This document shows positions 12,001-23,308 of a DNA stretch of 64,000 bases, piece by piece; position 1 is the stretch's first letter; each line of letters starts with the position of its first letter. A program made the translations under genes and the position numbers. Under the pieces are notes generated by a model, which made no database searches, was not told where the DNA came from, and saw only the letters and a list, made by a program, of their open reading frames with translations. The DNA comes from Massariosphaeria phaeospora (lineage: Eukaryota; Ascomycota; Dothideomycetes; Pleosporales): contig JAADJZ010000027.1 of NCBI GenBank assembly GCA_011032825.1, forward strand, positions 124,001-188,000. Reading direction: 5' to 3'.

Positions 12001-12792
12001 TTAAAGCTTTTTTGTACTACGCAAAGATGTAGACGCGTTTTTTGTAAATAATAAAAAGCGAAGTTGCGTACCTAGCAGCGCACACGCTTTGAATAACTAT
12101 AACCTACTTGCGATTGCTTAGCTAAACAAACTTTAGCTAAGTACGTTTTTCTACGCTTGTAACAACTTTTATAAAGCTAAGTACGCTTATTTAAAAGCTA
12201 GTTTTGTTAAAGTTGTGCACATCGTTGTTATAAACACTGTACTTAGCTTTAGTTTCTTTTACTAGCTTAAACTACGCGCTAATTATTTTTAGATTCTTCT
12301 AGAGTATTCTCTGCCTATTCTTTGCTTAATTAAACGCTATTTTAAGTTTATCTAAGCGCGTTACAAAGCGCTTAGCTTAGTGTTTGCTAACTAGCTCGCT
12401 ACTGCGCACACTTAGTACTTTATTAGCTATATCTACTACTTTGCACAGCCAAAGCGCAAATTCTTGCAAATTAAAGTTGAGAATATATTAGACAATTGTT
12501 TGCGCTTTAGTCGTAGTAAGCTTCTGTTAGCTGTTACGTTTTTCAAGAATATGCGTAATTCTATTGTATTAGTTAGTTAAAGTTAAAAAAAGTATGCTAA
12601 ATACTTTAGCAGCGTAGTAAAAGCTTTAAAATTAGCGTGTAGTATAGGCATAAAGAGCAAGCTAAATTCTGCTTTCTTAATTAAATAGCTGCGCGTTTTG
12701 TTGTTGAAGCATGTTACGTTAATAAAAGAGTTAGTACTACTAAGCTTTTTTAGCCGAGGTAATAGGTTAGCTAAAGTAATAGTAGAATACGT
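9092..12792 (-). mobile_element. Fot1/pogo-like DNA transposon, element C (host of element D)
   Basis: TA duplications lie at 9090-9091 and 12793-12794. The termini open with ACGTATTCTACTATTACC and carry two 17-bp units around TATTACCTCGGCCAA. The transposase remnant reads on the minus strand: the first catalytic block appears as VHNFNKTSF in the reverse reading near 12200, and the C-terminal region lies near 9,200-9,800. A complete second element, D, is inserted at 10012-11861. Removing D and one TA leaves 1849 bp, the standard length here. Element C interrupts the copia gag gene. Confidence 0.85.
10012..11861 (+). mobile_element. Fot1/pogo-like DNA transposon, element D (nested in C)
   Basis: The 1850-bp element is flanked by TA at 10010-10011 and 11862-11863. 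The termini open with ACGTAATCTACTACTAAG and contain a 17-bp-spaced doublet of CTACTAAGTARAACA. The transposase remnant is on the plus strand, with the block around the first catalytic aspartate near 10570-10610 and the C-terminal block near 11000-11330. It is heavily RIP-mutated. It lies antisense inside element C, so the two transposases are in opposite directions. Confidence 0.86.
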
Positions 12793-12794
12793 TA

Positions 12795-13266
12795 TTGCTA
12801 ACAGAGCTTTCAAATTCGCTAGTTAGATTATTTAAAATCTAGCTAGCTATAACTTGTTTAGGTAATTCTAACCTCTTTTCTTTAAGTTAATTTGTTAACT
12901 ACTTTACTTTATTAATATATTCTTCTATAGAACAAAAATTACATAAAGTAGTAAAAAAAAAATTCTTACAAGTTAGAAATCTACTAGAAAAACTTTTAGG
13001 CGAATAAAGATTTTCTAGTAAATTCTAAGCTTGTTTACTAGTAGTACAATATTGTACTTGTAATAGAAGTCCGTTTTTTACTAGTAATTTAATAATAGAT
13101 AGAGTTTTTCTATCTATATTATTACTAATATTTGTAGTATTAGGTTTTTCTATAGCAATAGACTTTTTTTCTTTCTAAAAGCTAAAGTTCTAAGCTTCCA
13201 AACTTCGTAGTTTGCTTTTCCTTTAAGCTTAGTAATACAAATCTTATCTTGAGATAAAGAAAACAT
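12795..13266 (-). pseudogene. copia gag N-terminus
   Basis: An ATG at 13266-13264 on the minus strand opens a readable copia Gag start: MFSLSQDKI, then KLKGKANYEVWKLRTLAF. The LKG-NYEVW core is characteristic of the copia Gag N-terminal domain. The frame is lost to stops before element C interrupts it. The start was chosen because the conserved block begins about 12 residues after this ATG and the region upstream looks like LTR and leader. Confidence 0.65.
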
Positions 13267-13399
13267 TATAGTAGCTTTTTAGCTTTTTAGTTTACTTTAT
13301 AAAGTAAAGAGATTGATTTGTAGAGAATTTAGAAGCGTTTTTTAGTAATTAGAATTACTAAGTTAAAGGTATAGGCGAAGATAGTAATAAAATTACTAA

Positions 13400-15785
13400 A
13401 GAATAGTGTTTTGTCGTCTTAATAGAAGCTTTTTGTTGAATTAGGTAAGTAAATTACTTAGTAGAAAGCGTAGTAGCGTTTATAGTTTGAAGTTTTAGGG
13501 TTGAAAGTTAGTGTTTAGCGTTGATAGTAAGCGTAGAAAGCGTAGCTGAGCTTATAACCTATAAAATAAAAAAGAATAAAGTTGTTGTAGTGTTGTAATT
13601 GTAATTTTGTTTTGGTTTCACTATTTACTTGCCGCGAGAGTTCGCTTTTATATATACTTAATATTTCTACATTGTATATAAACAATGTAAACAATATGTT
13701 ATAAATAGTCTTTCTTTTAAATAATATAGTAAACAATGTTATAGTCTAACGTATTAGATTACCAAGCTAGCTAGATTACTAAGCTAGCTACTTTTCTTTA
13801 GCACTACCAACTCTGTTATTGGCCTACGATGCTTTAACTAAGCAACGCAATACTTACTAAACAAAAAAGCAGAATTAATATCGCAATCTAAGCTTATAAA
13901 GCTAGCTAATTTTAAAGTCTACAACGCGCTGCTGCATCGTTTACCGTCAATTACTAAAAACTCTCTAATTAGCTCAACGAAATTGCATTTTAACTTTAAA
14001 CACGACTTAATTGCTAGAAGCTTACTACTACTAAAGAGCAAACAATTGTTCGATATATTCTTAACTTTAATTCGCGAGAATTTGCACCTTAGCTGTTTGA
14101 GGTAGGAGATATAGAGGATAAACTAGTAGTTGCGCAAAATAAAAAGCTAGTAAGCAAAAAATAAGCTACAAGATTTGTAACGCGTTTAGGCGAGCTTAAA
14201 ATAGCTTTTAGTTAAGCAAAGAACTAGCAAAGAATACAACAAAAAGATTCTAAAGTAATTAGCGCGTAGTTTAAGCTAGTTGAGAATACTAAAGCCTAGC
14301 ACGGCATCTACAAAGATAACGTGCACAACTTCAATAAAACTAGCTTCTAAATAAGCGTAATTAGGTTTATAAAAGTTGTTACAAGCTTTTAAAAACATAC
14401 TTAACCTAATCTAATCTAGCTAGGCAATTAAGAGTAAGTAATAGTTATCTAAAGCATCTGCGCCGTAGAGTACGCGATTTTGCTATTTATTATTTACAAA
14501 AAGCGCGTTTACATTTTAGCATAGTACAAAAAGAACTTTATACCTAGCAATTAAAAGCTTTTAGTTTTTAAGAACAGCTAGACAAACAACGCTTTTAGTT
14601 TTAAGTAGTTAAAGCATTTTAACGCGCATACAAAAGCGCGTTAGATAGAGAAGTATTAGCTACTTATTCTAGACAGCTATAAGAGCTACTAATCTTAGAA
14701 TTTTAAGAACTATTGCTTTAAGAACAAGATTCTTAAGCTTTGCATGCTAGCTTATTTATTTTATATTCTTTAGCTGCTAGATGTAGTTTACTTTTTGCTG
14801 CTAAAGCTAAAGTACTCTTAACGCGTTTAGAACTTAGCGCGCTAGCGCGTTTTCTATATTAACAAAAAAAGCTTTCTGCTAGCCTTTAAAAACGCGTTTT
14901 TTAAAGTGTTTACAACAAAGAACTATAAAAAAGCTTTTAAAGTTTCAAAGCTAGTTTCTATTAATGCGCAAGTAGTACTTAATTGCTTTAAAGTACGACT
15001 ACGTACTTTGCTACTACTATTCGCACTAGAAACGCTGTAGTAGTCAAAAACTCTAAGCAATACGCTTGAATTTGAATCACAATTAAAGCTTATTACTACT
15101 AAGCTTAGTTTCTTTTTATTATTTTTAAAGAATAGAGTTACCTAGCTTATTAAAGAGTTCTACTAGATAGCCTATTAAGTTAAGCTAATGCGCGATCAAA
15201 TCTCTAGCTTTAAAAAAACTATTAAAAAAGCAACAAAAAAAAATTACAAAAACAGAAGCAGATTTAGACAAGTAGCACAATAGAGTATAGTAACAAATTA
15301 GCGCAAGTAGCTCCTAAAGCGTTTACAGCACTTTAGCTATTAAAAAAAGCGCGCAGTAAAAAAAGTTAAAAAAGAGCACAACTACTTCTACGGCGCTGTA
15401 AAAACTATAGTAATACAAGGCACAATGCTTAAACTTGCTAAAAGAATACAAAAAAAGCTTTTAAATCTAAAGCTAGCACGACGTACGCAGGTTCCTTGTT
15501 TAATAGCAATTAGTTTAATGTTCTTTAAAATAAGTTGGTTGTGCTAAGGAAAAGTAGCTAGCTCGGTAATCTAGCCGGCTTGGTAATTCAATACGTTATT
15601 TATAGATCTTAACAATGTTTTTTTGTTATAAACAATGTTATAACTCTATTTATAGTTATTAACAATGTATAACAAAGAATTTCTTTATCTATAATAAAAA
15701 CATTGTTTATTAACAATTTATAAGTTATACGTATAGTAGTTATAAACTTAAATATAGCTTATATACTATATTTAGTATTCTAACA
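13400..15785 (-). repeat. copia 5' LTR and leader, split by element E
   Basis: The sequence outside element E (13,267-13,746 and 15,599-15,785) has no coding signal and lies upstream of the copia gag start, where the 5' LTR and leader belong. It contains the octamer AACAATGT at least five times (13681, near 13731, 15611, 15631, 15661) and once inverted near 15700. The LTR edges are not certain because the partner LTR is outside the window and no primer-binding site could be recognised after RIP. Confidence 0.45.
13749..15596 (+). mobile_element. Fot1/pogo-like DNA transposon, element E
   Basis: The 1848-bp element is flanked by TA at 13747-13748 and 15597-15598. The termini open with ACGTATTAGATTACCAAG and carry two 17-bp units around GATTACCAAGCTAGCT. 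The plus-strand transposase remnant shows KDNVHNFNKTSF near 14320 and the C-terminal block near 14880-15060. It is the same family as element H at 27018-28866, which lies in the opposite orientation. It is inserted in the copia LTR or leader region. Confidence 0.87.
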
Positions 15786-16604
15786 CTTAATGCTCGCAAC
15801 TTTTAACTCAATTTTTTAGGTTTTTTAGTTAATGAAACTGCTTTTATATTCTAGTAGTTGTCCGTTAGCTAACACTATTCGTATTAGTTAATTTTTAACT
15901 TAGTAAAGTATTCTGTTTTTTTTTACTTACTCTAAAGAAACTAATGTTTAGGTAGCTTTGCTATGAAGTAGTGCAGTAAGCTTTTAGCTTGCAACTTTTG
16001 CTTTTACTTTTATGTAATTTTATTTTAGTTGCGTTTTTTGTACACTTTGTATAGTCGTGCTAAAAGCACTATTACTAGCCTAACCGTAGGTCTAGTAGCT
16101 TACTAGTTTTTTGCTAAAAAAGCTTTTAAAGCTTATTTTTTTAGAATATTTTATTGCTCGTAGTAGTTGCACTTGTTAGCGAAGCATTTCTAAAGCTTTA
16201 AAACCTTGTTCTAGTTTTAGTTTTTAAATTTTTATTTTGTTGCATTTTTTTATAGCTTATAGATAGTGCATTTTGTAGTGCAAAAAAGCTAACGTGCTTT
16301 TTTACACGTATTATAATTCTTTGCGCACAATTCGTTGTTGTATTCTAAGTAGTTTTTGTTTTTTAAATTTATAAGCTACTATTCTGTAATATACTTGCAT
16401 AACTAGTGCGTTTGATATTTTTTATTATAACACTACGCTTTTTTGCAGCTACTACTGTAGTTTTTTAACTAGTTGTTGTAGTTGTGTACGTAACACTTTG
16501 TTACTATACATTTATTATCTTTAAGTAAAACGTATAATAGTAGTTTTAGCTATTGCTAAGTAAAATTTTTATTGTTTGCGTAGTATAAACAGTTTTTTTT
16601 GTTG
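15786..16604. other. Unassigned AT-rich host sequence left of the gypsy element
   Basis: About 820 bp of AT-rich, stop-filled DNA between the copia right end and the gypsy insertion. No domain is legible on either strand. Because the gypsy target duplication is intact, this segment is contiguous with 22579 onward and probably belongs to one older degraded repeat. Confidence 0.5.
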
Positions 16605-16609
16605 CACTA

Positions 16610-16898
16610 TGAAAGGGGATCGCCTAGGAAGGCAGGTTCCAGATAAAGAATGTAATGAATTCGATAGAGTCTATCTACAGCGCGAACAAGAGAGCTCTAT
16701 ATATCTTATAGTTAGTTAGCCTTCGAAGCACCTGCGGAGCGCTTTTGAAAGCTATGTAGAAACCTAATACCGCAAGGCCTTCGTTAACCGGAAACTAGCG
16801 AGGCTCTTTTGGGTATCGTCGGAGCTGTTACGTACAGCGTCAAATAGCTACCAAAGTCCTACGACTAAGGCAATTCATAGGGCTTTCAGCCTATTACA
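16610..16898 (-). repeat. gypsy 3' LTR (left copy)
   Basis: This 289-bp repeat begins TGAAAGGGGATCGCC and ends CCTATTACA on the plus strand, giving the standard TG...CA edges. It matches 22285-22573 end to end. The first 11 bases differ from the other LTR only by G-to-A transitions (TGAAAGGGGAT against TAAAAAGAAAT), as RIP would produce. A purine-rich tract lies directly internal to it on the minus strand. Confidence 0.92.
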
Positions 16899-19457
16899 TA
16901 AGCTTTTTCTCTAATCTGTAGCAATTTACTTACTTCGTTAGCGTTCTAGCGTTCTTTCTAAAGGCGTGCCGTCTCGAAAGTCTTTTGGCAATTTTCTATT
17001 AGCGTCCTAGTAGGCCGCCGAAAATTCTTGCTAGGTAGATAAAGCTTTTGTGTCTTTAAGTTCTAGCGCTGGTTCCCATGTAAGCTAGTCATAGCTAGTC
17101 CATTTGACCTAATATTCTAGCCTTTGGCTTTTTTTGACTTTTTTCTAGCGCTCGCCTGTAATGCGCTCGACTAGCTATTCTTGCTCGCTTTCTACGGTGA
17201 CGCTTCTCGGGCGCTAATTGAACACTGTCTAGCTCTCTAAAGAATTGTCTGCTGCAAGTCTAAGCCTATCTATTAGAAATGTTAGATTTATCTTAGAAAG
17301 TGTGTTTAAAACTACGTTGCCTAGAAACTTAACTTGTAAGACTATATATTTGCTATTTTTCTAGTTTAGTTTCTTGCTCGGGCGCCTATTAGAGATGTGT
17401 TTTTTGTATTGCAACTACACTTTATCTCCTACTCAGAGCAGCGGCGCTTCTTTTCTGTGTCGATTTGCTTATTTTTTCTGCTCCTGTTGGGCCTCCGCCA
17501 TAGCAGCTTGCGCGAAGTCGATGACTTTTTTTATTTTTTTGGCCATTTCTACTGCGCTCCGCTGAGGGTCTAAGGTTGTTCGGTAGAGCGTATCCGCTCT
17601 CTTCTCTGCTCGAAGCTGAATTAGGTCTATCTCGTAACTATGCTAGAGAAAGAAGGAGCTTACTTTTGTCGACACTGCTTTTCGTTCTCGAATTGCGATT
17701 TGTACAATAGGGCATAGCTGCGCCTAGTTTTTCTAGTCCCAATTCACAAACGGCCTTAAGACAGTCTTGATTGTTGAATTTGCTTTTTCTGTAGCTTCGT
17801 TGGTTTCTAGGTGAAAAGCTGTAAATAGCTGCCTTACGATCCTAAGCTCTTTGCAGAGCGTTTTTTAGAATTCACTTACGAATTGTGCTTCTTAGTTAGA
17901 AACAATAGCGTCAAAGAGCTAGTAGTAAGCTACTACTTTCTTGATAAATACCTTTGCTACAGTTGCTGCGTCAATTTTCGCCATAGAGATCAAGATTATA
18001 TTCTTGCTTAATTAGTTTGTAATAACTAGTAGATTCGTGCACTCTTCGCTTTCTAGCAGGTTAGTAATAAAGTCTATAGAGAGTTCTTTCTAGATCCTGT
18101 CCAGAACAAGAAGCGAGCAGAGAAAACTACTTTTTATTTTCCGCTATAGTTTCGCTCGTCTACATGCATCGCAGTTGGCAATGTACTATCAAATGTCCAA
18201 GCTCATTTCTAGCTAGAAGAAATCTCTTTTGAGAATATTGTAGGTGTTCTCTTTGCTAGGGTGCTTTGCAATAGGCGAGTCGTAGGCTCTGAAGATTAAT
18301 CTAGTGCGCAGTTGATACGTTTTCGGCACCTATTTTCTTTTCCGATAGAGAAGCGCGTCGTTTTCAACAGCGCAATTCGCTAAGGACGCTTTCAATTAAA
18401 GGCTTAAAAGAAACTTTCTACGAGTACTTCCTTTAGTTTGGCTTTTCTTTACGGCCTCTAAGGCTTTCTAGTACAAATCGTCTTCTTAAACTTCTTTATT
18501 CTAAAGTTTATCTAAAAACAGCTTTTTTGCATTATCCTTAAAATTGTCCTTTGTGCTAGCATCTTTTTCCTGTCTAGCAGCATTTCGTTTAAGACTCGCA
18601 GCATTCTGCTTCTTAGAGCCTGCACTTTCAATCTAAGAAAAAACATTCTGCTTCGAAGCTTCTGCTACATCTGCCTTGTAGAAGGCATTGAGCCTACTAG
18701 CGAGTACATTTGGCGTTGGTATTGAGGTGCTATGGAGCGAGAACGCGCGGATTACGCCTAGAGTTTCTTTCGTAATGTCATCCTCGTTTAACACACTAGT
18801 CGGTTTGAGAAGTTAAAATTTACGGCTTTTTAGCCGAACATTGTTCTAGTCTTAGAAGAGATTCTGCTTCTTTCGTAAGAAAGCGTTTGCTTTTTTATTA
18901 GCCGCCCTAGGGCGGTACACAAACTCTAGGTTGTATTTGAAAAGAATGTTCGCCTAGCGGACATGTTGCTTTGTTAGTAACCTCGCTGTAGTAAAGTACA
19001 GAAGGTTCTTGTAATTAGTATAAACTGTAATCTTCGGCACTGCTTTAAGCTTCGCTTTTTATTTAGTAATGCATTTAATTACTGCTAATAATTCTTTGTT
19101 GTGAATAGTGTAGTTGGACTTTGCAAGTAACATTTTAGCAAAGTAGTAAGCTACTGCTTGCTACAAGTTGTTCTTTGCTTTCTAAAGAAGCGCTTTTTCG
19201 GTAGCTATTTCCAAAGCGTCCGCTTCAATAGCAGTCTCCAAATTAGAGTTAAAATAGGCTAATAACGGCCTAGATATGAACTCTTTCTTAAGCGTGTCAA
19301 ACGCTTCTTGTTGTTTAGGCTCCCAACGGAATTCGACGCTTTTTCTTGTTAACTCTGTTAGTAGAGAAACGATTGCAGAAAAGGCGCGAATAAACTGCTA
19401 GTAAAAGTTTGCAAAACCAACGAAGCTCTGCACTTTTTTAACTAAAGCTAAGGCCTT

Positions 19458-19706
19458 TTATTTGAAAATCGCGCGAACTTTTTCTAGATCCATGCTAATT
19501 CTTTTGCCTACTTTGATAATAAAACTAAGGTATTTAGTTTTGGTTACTTCAAACTTGCATTTCTTAATATCGAGTTGTAACTCTGCTTTTTCTAACTTGT
19601 TAACAACCTTTTTAACACGTTGCCGGTAGTCTTTTTGAGAACTTTTAAAGTAGATAAGTACATTATCTAAGTATGCAAAAGCGTTAACGTTAATGTAATT
19701 ACGCAA
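19458..19706 (-). pseudogene. gypsy reverse-transcriptase fragment
   Basis: This 82-codon open stretch on the minus strand is the core of a Ty3/gypsy reverse transcriptase: AYLDNVLIYFKSSQKDYRQ, then LDIKKCKFEV and KYLSFI. In functional elements the catalytic site is Y-x-D-D. The second aspartate is asparagine here. Flanking frames are broken by stops, so it is only the longest surviving piece of pol. Confidence 0.85.
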
Positions 19707-22284
19707 AGTGTAGTTAATAAACTGCTAGAACGTACTTAGGGCGTTAGCAAGGCTAAATAGGCAAACTATTTATTCGTACAATCTAAATCTTGTACAGAAA
19801 GCTGTTTTCTACTCGTTTTCTTTAGCAATCTGGACTTTGTAAAAGGCCTAAATAACGTCTAGCTTGGTAAACTATTTGGCCTAGCTAATCTAATTCAAGG
19901 TCTCGTAAATCAAAGGCAGCGGGTATTGGTTCTTTTTCGTAATAGCGTTGAGCGCCCGATAGTTTACGCAAAAGCGTAGCTTCTTACTAAGTTTCTTTGC
20001 AAACAACACTAGCGCTTCGGCCTAGAAGCAACTTACTCTAATAAACCTGCGATTTAAATGCGCGGTAAGCTGCTTTCGCAAGACTAACAGTTTGTCTTTA
20101 GACATGTTATACAAAGGTCTCTATAAAACCTCTGCTTTCTTTCTGTTCTTTTCAATTAGTTCGATGCCGTAGTCTATTAGGCTTTAGTAAAGAGATAATT
20201 TGTTGGCCTTAGACTGCATAAACGCTGTATACTAATCTTTTATCTAGTTAGGCAGCGTTAGGCGTAGGTTAACTACTACCTTAGTTTAAAAAGTTTTCTA
20301 GATGTCCGCTATAGACGCGGCGAAGATCTTAACGCTAGAGTCTTTTCTTTTAGACTACTGCATTATTATTTCGAACGCGGCCGCGGACACCTGCTAGGGC
20401 TTCTGTTTAGGCTTTTTTCTTTCCTAGCTCCGCACGCGTGTTTTAGTTGAATAGATGAAAATTGATTTCTTCGCCGAAGCTAGCGTTACCTAGCTTCCGT
20501 CTATCTATAGGCGCTTTAGGATGATATTGTATTAGTTATTCTTAGTTATAACGTACGCTCAAACTGTTTGTTCGTGCCCGTTTAGGTTTATTGTGAACTA
20601 GGCAGCTTTTGTAACTTTAACAACTTGTTCGCCAATGCCTACTACAGGCCTTTCTTTTATCGAAATACGCAAGAAACGGTTTTTTTTACAAAACTTTTTG
20701 CTAACAAGACTATAGGTAGTGCACTCGGAGTCGAGCATTGCTAAAGCGAAAATAGATTGATTAATAATTGCATGTACTGTAAGTAGTTTCTCGTTTAGCT
20801 AGCGCCAGCGGAACTTTAGAAACTTATCTAATAAAGAAACTGTGTTCTTTTTCTACTACTTCTAACCGCGCTTTTGGTTAGAAGTGTCTAGTTTTCTAAG
20901 TTCTTAGACTTGAAAACTTTCTCAACCTTTGCTGTTGTCTTAACTAGTTTAGAAGTCGCTTTTCGAGTTGTAGCGAGCTTCTTCGGGCTGCGAGCTTACA
21001 TTTATTAGACATGTAAGTTGCTAAACTACATTAAAAGCAAAAGTAATTCTCTCGTTGTCTCGTTATCTTTGCGTTGTCTGCTTATTTGGCCTGCTTTTTC
21101 TTCTTGTTGTTAGTGGCCGCGCAGACTGCCTAGGTAGCAGCCTTAGTTGCTAGCTCTAGTCCATAGCCTTTGTGTCGCTTATCAATTGATTCGGTACTAT
21201 CTGCTACTAGTTGTTTGCTTTCGCGCGGTTTAGGTTTTTCTCAATCTAGGTAACTCGTTCTATTAGGTCCTAGAGTCGCCATGCTAGGAGAACGATAACG
21301 CTAACTATTTTATCTTGTAGATCGGCGCGAAGCCTTGCTTTGTACTAGTTTTTTAATGTAGCTACGTTGCCCGTTATTTTTGCGTCGTACGCAAAGCGCA
21401 TGAATTTCTTATTGTACTCTTAAAAGAACATCTTCTTCTGCCTAAGAGCGAAGAGTTGGTTGAGCGCTTTCTGCGCTCGCATGTGGTCTTAGTAGTGCCT
21501 ATTAAGGTACTCTTAGAACTCCTTTGCCGTTCCGTTACGGTGTTCCTAATACTAGGCGAGTCTAGTAGTAGCTGCTTGCTCTATTAGGCGGTTGTAGATG
21601 TAGCCGCATAAGTTCCTAATTAGATTCTCGTTATTAAGCATCTTGTCTTTTACCTAGACTTTAAACTGTCCGTAGTCTAACCTTGTTCCGTTAAACTAGG
21701 CTAGGTTAGGCATCTTGTTGCGCTTTGTAATTAGCGTAGAAGCTCTTGGGATACTAAGAGAAGTCGGCAGTGTTGCTAGCGTAGCTCTCTTTTCTTTCTA
21801 AAGAATTCGAACTTAATTTTGCAGTATTTCGATAAGTGCCTGAGCTCTCGCACTCTCGTTATTAACTAGCTGCTTAGAATTCGAAGGTCCTGCGAGGACT
21901 AGCTTCGCTGCTAGTAGCTAATCGTTTGTTACTCTTCTAGGTGGTTCTATTACGAGTTCTGTAACGAATATTTTCATATATGTAGCTTCCGCCGCATTGA
22001 GACGAATCTCTCGAGTTTCTACATTAAGTTTGTCGTTGTTTATTAGCTCTCGTAGAGCTTCCTTGATTGCTTCGCTGCTTCGGCTTTCGCTTTCTAGCCT
22101 GCGGGCTTCTACAACTAGCATCTAGATATACTCATCCTAGGTGCCGTCCATCGTAGCGATTTAGTTTTGAAAACTTTCTTTGCTGCGTCTTGGGGTTTCT
22201 TGGAGGTTGCTTTTAACTTTTGAAAGTATCGTACTCTTTAAAGATCTCACGACCTTTACTGCGTAGAGATTAATTGAATTTAAA

Positions 22285-22573
22285 TAAAAAGAAATCGCCT
22301 AGGAAGGCAGGTTCTAGATAAAGAATGTAATAAATTTGATAGAGTCTATCTACAGCGCGGACAAGAGAGCTCTATATATCTTATAGTTAGTTAGCTTTCG
22401 GAGCACCTGCGGAGCGCTCTCGGAGGCTATGTAGAGACCCAATACCGCAAGGCCTTCGTTAACCGGAAACCAGCGGGGCTCTTCTAGGTATCGTCGAAGC
22501 TGTTACGTACAGCGTCAAATAGCTACCAAAATCCTACGACCGAAGCAATTCATAGGGCTTTCAGCCTATTACA
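22285..22573 (-). repeat. gypsy 5' LTR (right copy)
   Basis: A 289-bp repeat matching 16610-16898 along its length and ending CCTATTACA, followed directly by the CACTA target duplication. Differences between the two LTRs are mostly transitions, so they cannot serve as a simple clock because RIP has added changes. No primer-binding site was recognised on its internal side. Confidence 0.92.
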
Positions 22574-22578
22574 CACTA

Positions 22579-23306
22579 GTGCTAAAGTAGGTTTTTGTAA
22601 TTGTTTTAATTAGCGAATTATATATATTTTTTGTTAGTCTTTGTTGTGCTGTTGCTGCGTTTGCAATTTTTATTTTTATAATTTTTTAATTTAAAGCGTA
22701 TAAAACCTGTTCTTGCAATACTAAGCAATGTAGGTTTTTTAGCTGCACATCTAGCATTCGTAGTTCTATAGTTTTCCGTTGATTTTGTAAAGTTAATAGT
22801 TTTTTATTGTTTTTGTTTGTTAGTTTTGTAAAGTTTTTAATACTTTCTATTCAAACCTAACTGTTTTTTAAATTTTTAAAGTTTTTTAAATATAGTGTAG
22901 CTACTTGCTGTAGTTAAATTATAGCAATTGTAATAGCTTGTGCGCTTGCTACTTGCTATTGTGTTTCTAAGCAGTTTTTGCAAAAGTGTTTTACTTTGCT
23001 GCATTAAAAACATGTTTTGTTGTTGTAACGCTTTTAGCGTTTTTTTTAAACACTTTGTTTTAAGAATGTTGCTTCGTTAAAGTAGCGTTTTTTCTTGTAA
23101 ACTACTTTTGTAGTAGCTTGTTATTCTAGATTTATTTAACGCTGTTGATAATAATTAAGTCGTAGAAATAGGTTTTTTTAATTGTAGTTACTAGGCGTAT
23201 GTATAGTTTAATAGTAAACTTGCGTTTTTACTATTGTTGCTATAGTTAGTTGTTAATTTGTACTACAGTTTTAATTAACTCGTTAAGTACTTTAAGTTTT
23301 TTGTTT
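22579..23306. other. Unassigned AT-rich host sequence between gypsy and element G
   Basis: About 730 bp of AT-rich sequence, continuous with 15786-16604 before the gypsy insertion. No legible protein motif was found on either strand. It resembles the same degraded repeat as the flanks of elements G and H. Confidence 0.45.
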
Positions 23307-23308
23307 TA

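Larger units (their letters stand above)
1..15785 (-). mobile_element. Ty1/copia LTR retrotransposon, RIP-degraded and split by nested insertions
   Basis: Copia-order gag-protease-integrase-RT-RNase H remnants read on the minus strand from a gag ATG near 13266 down to a stop near 187. The visible landmarks are a CCHC zinc knuckle (CTKC...H...C near 8870), a protease DSx motif near 7550, an integrase core at 4319-5232, a YVDD reverse-transcriptase site split between about 3010 and 1158, and an RNase H tail QLA-ILTKGL near 250. Six top-level insertions at TA sites break it up: 1161-3004, 4572-4994, 5535-7382, 7796-8705, 9092-12792 and 13749-15596. Subtracting them leaves about 5.2 kb, a normal copia length. 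The right-hand (5') LTR lies about 13,400-15,785. The left-hand (3') LTR should lie before the window. The exact right end is inferred from a possible terminal CA at 15784-15785. Confidence 0.85.
16610..22573 (-). mobile_element. Ty3/gypsy LTR retrotransposon
   Basis: The 5964-bp element has two 289-bp LTRs and a perfect 5-bp target duplication, CACTA, at 16605-16609 and 22574-22578. Pol reads on the minus strand in gypsy order. A damaged protease motif (LDSECTTYSLVS) lies near 20,730, and reverse transcriptase lies at about 20,100-19,450 with AYLDNVLIYFKSS at the catalytic site. RNase H follows, then an integrase zinc region (HDSPIAKHP, then NCDAC) near 18,150-18,290. RT usually has YxDD. 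The second D is N here, as a RIP G-to-A change would give. The element is visibly less AT-rich than the neighbouring Fot1-like copies but still has many stops, so it looks younger but inactive. Confidence 0.92.

Noticed and set aside
17374..17565. 63-codon plus-strand frame with cysteine-rich start in the gypsy element
   Set aside because: It is antisense to gypsy pol, downstream of the integrase. No secretion or domain evidence supports it.
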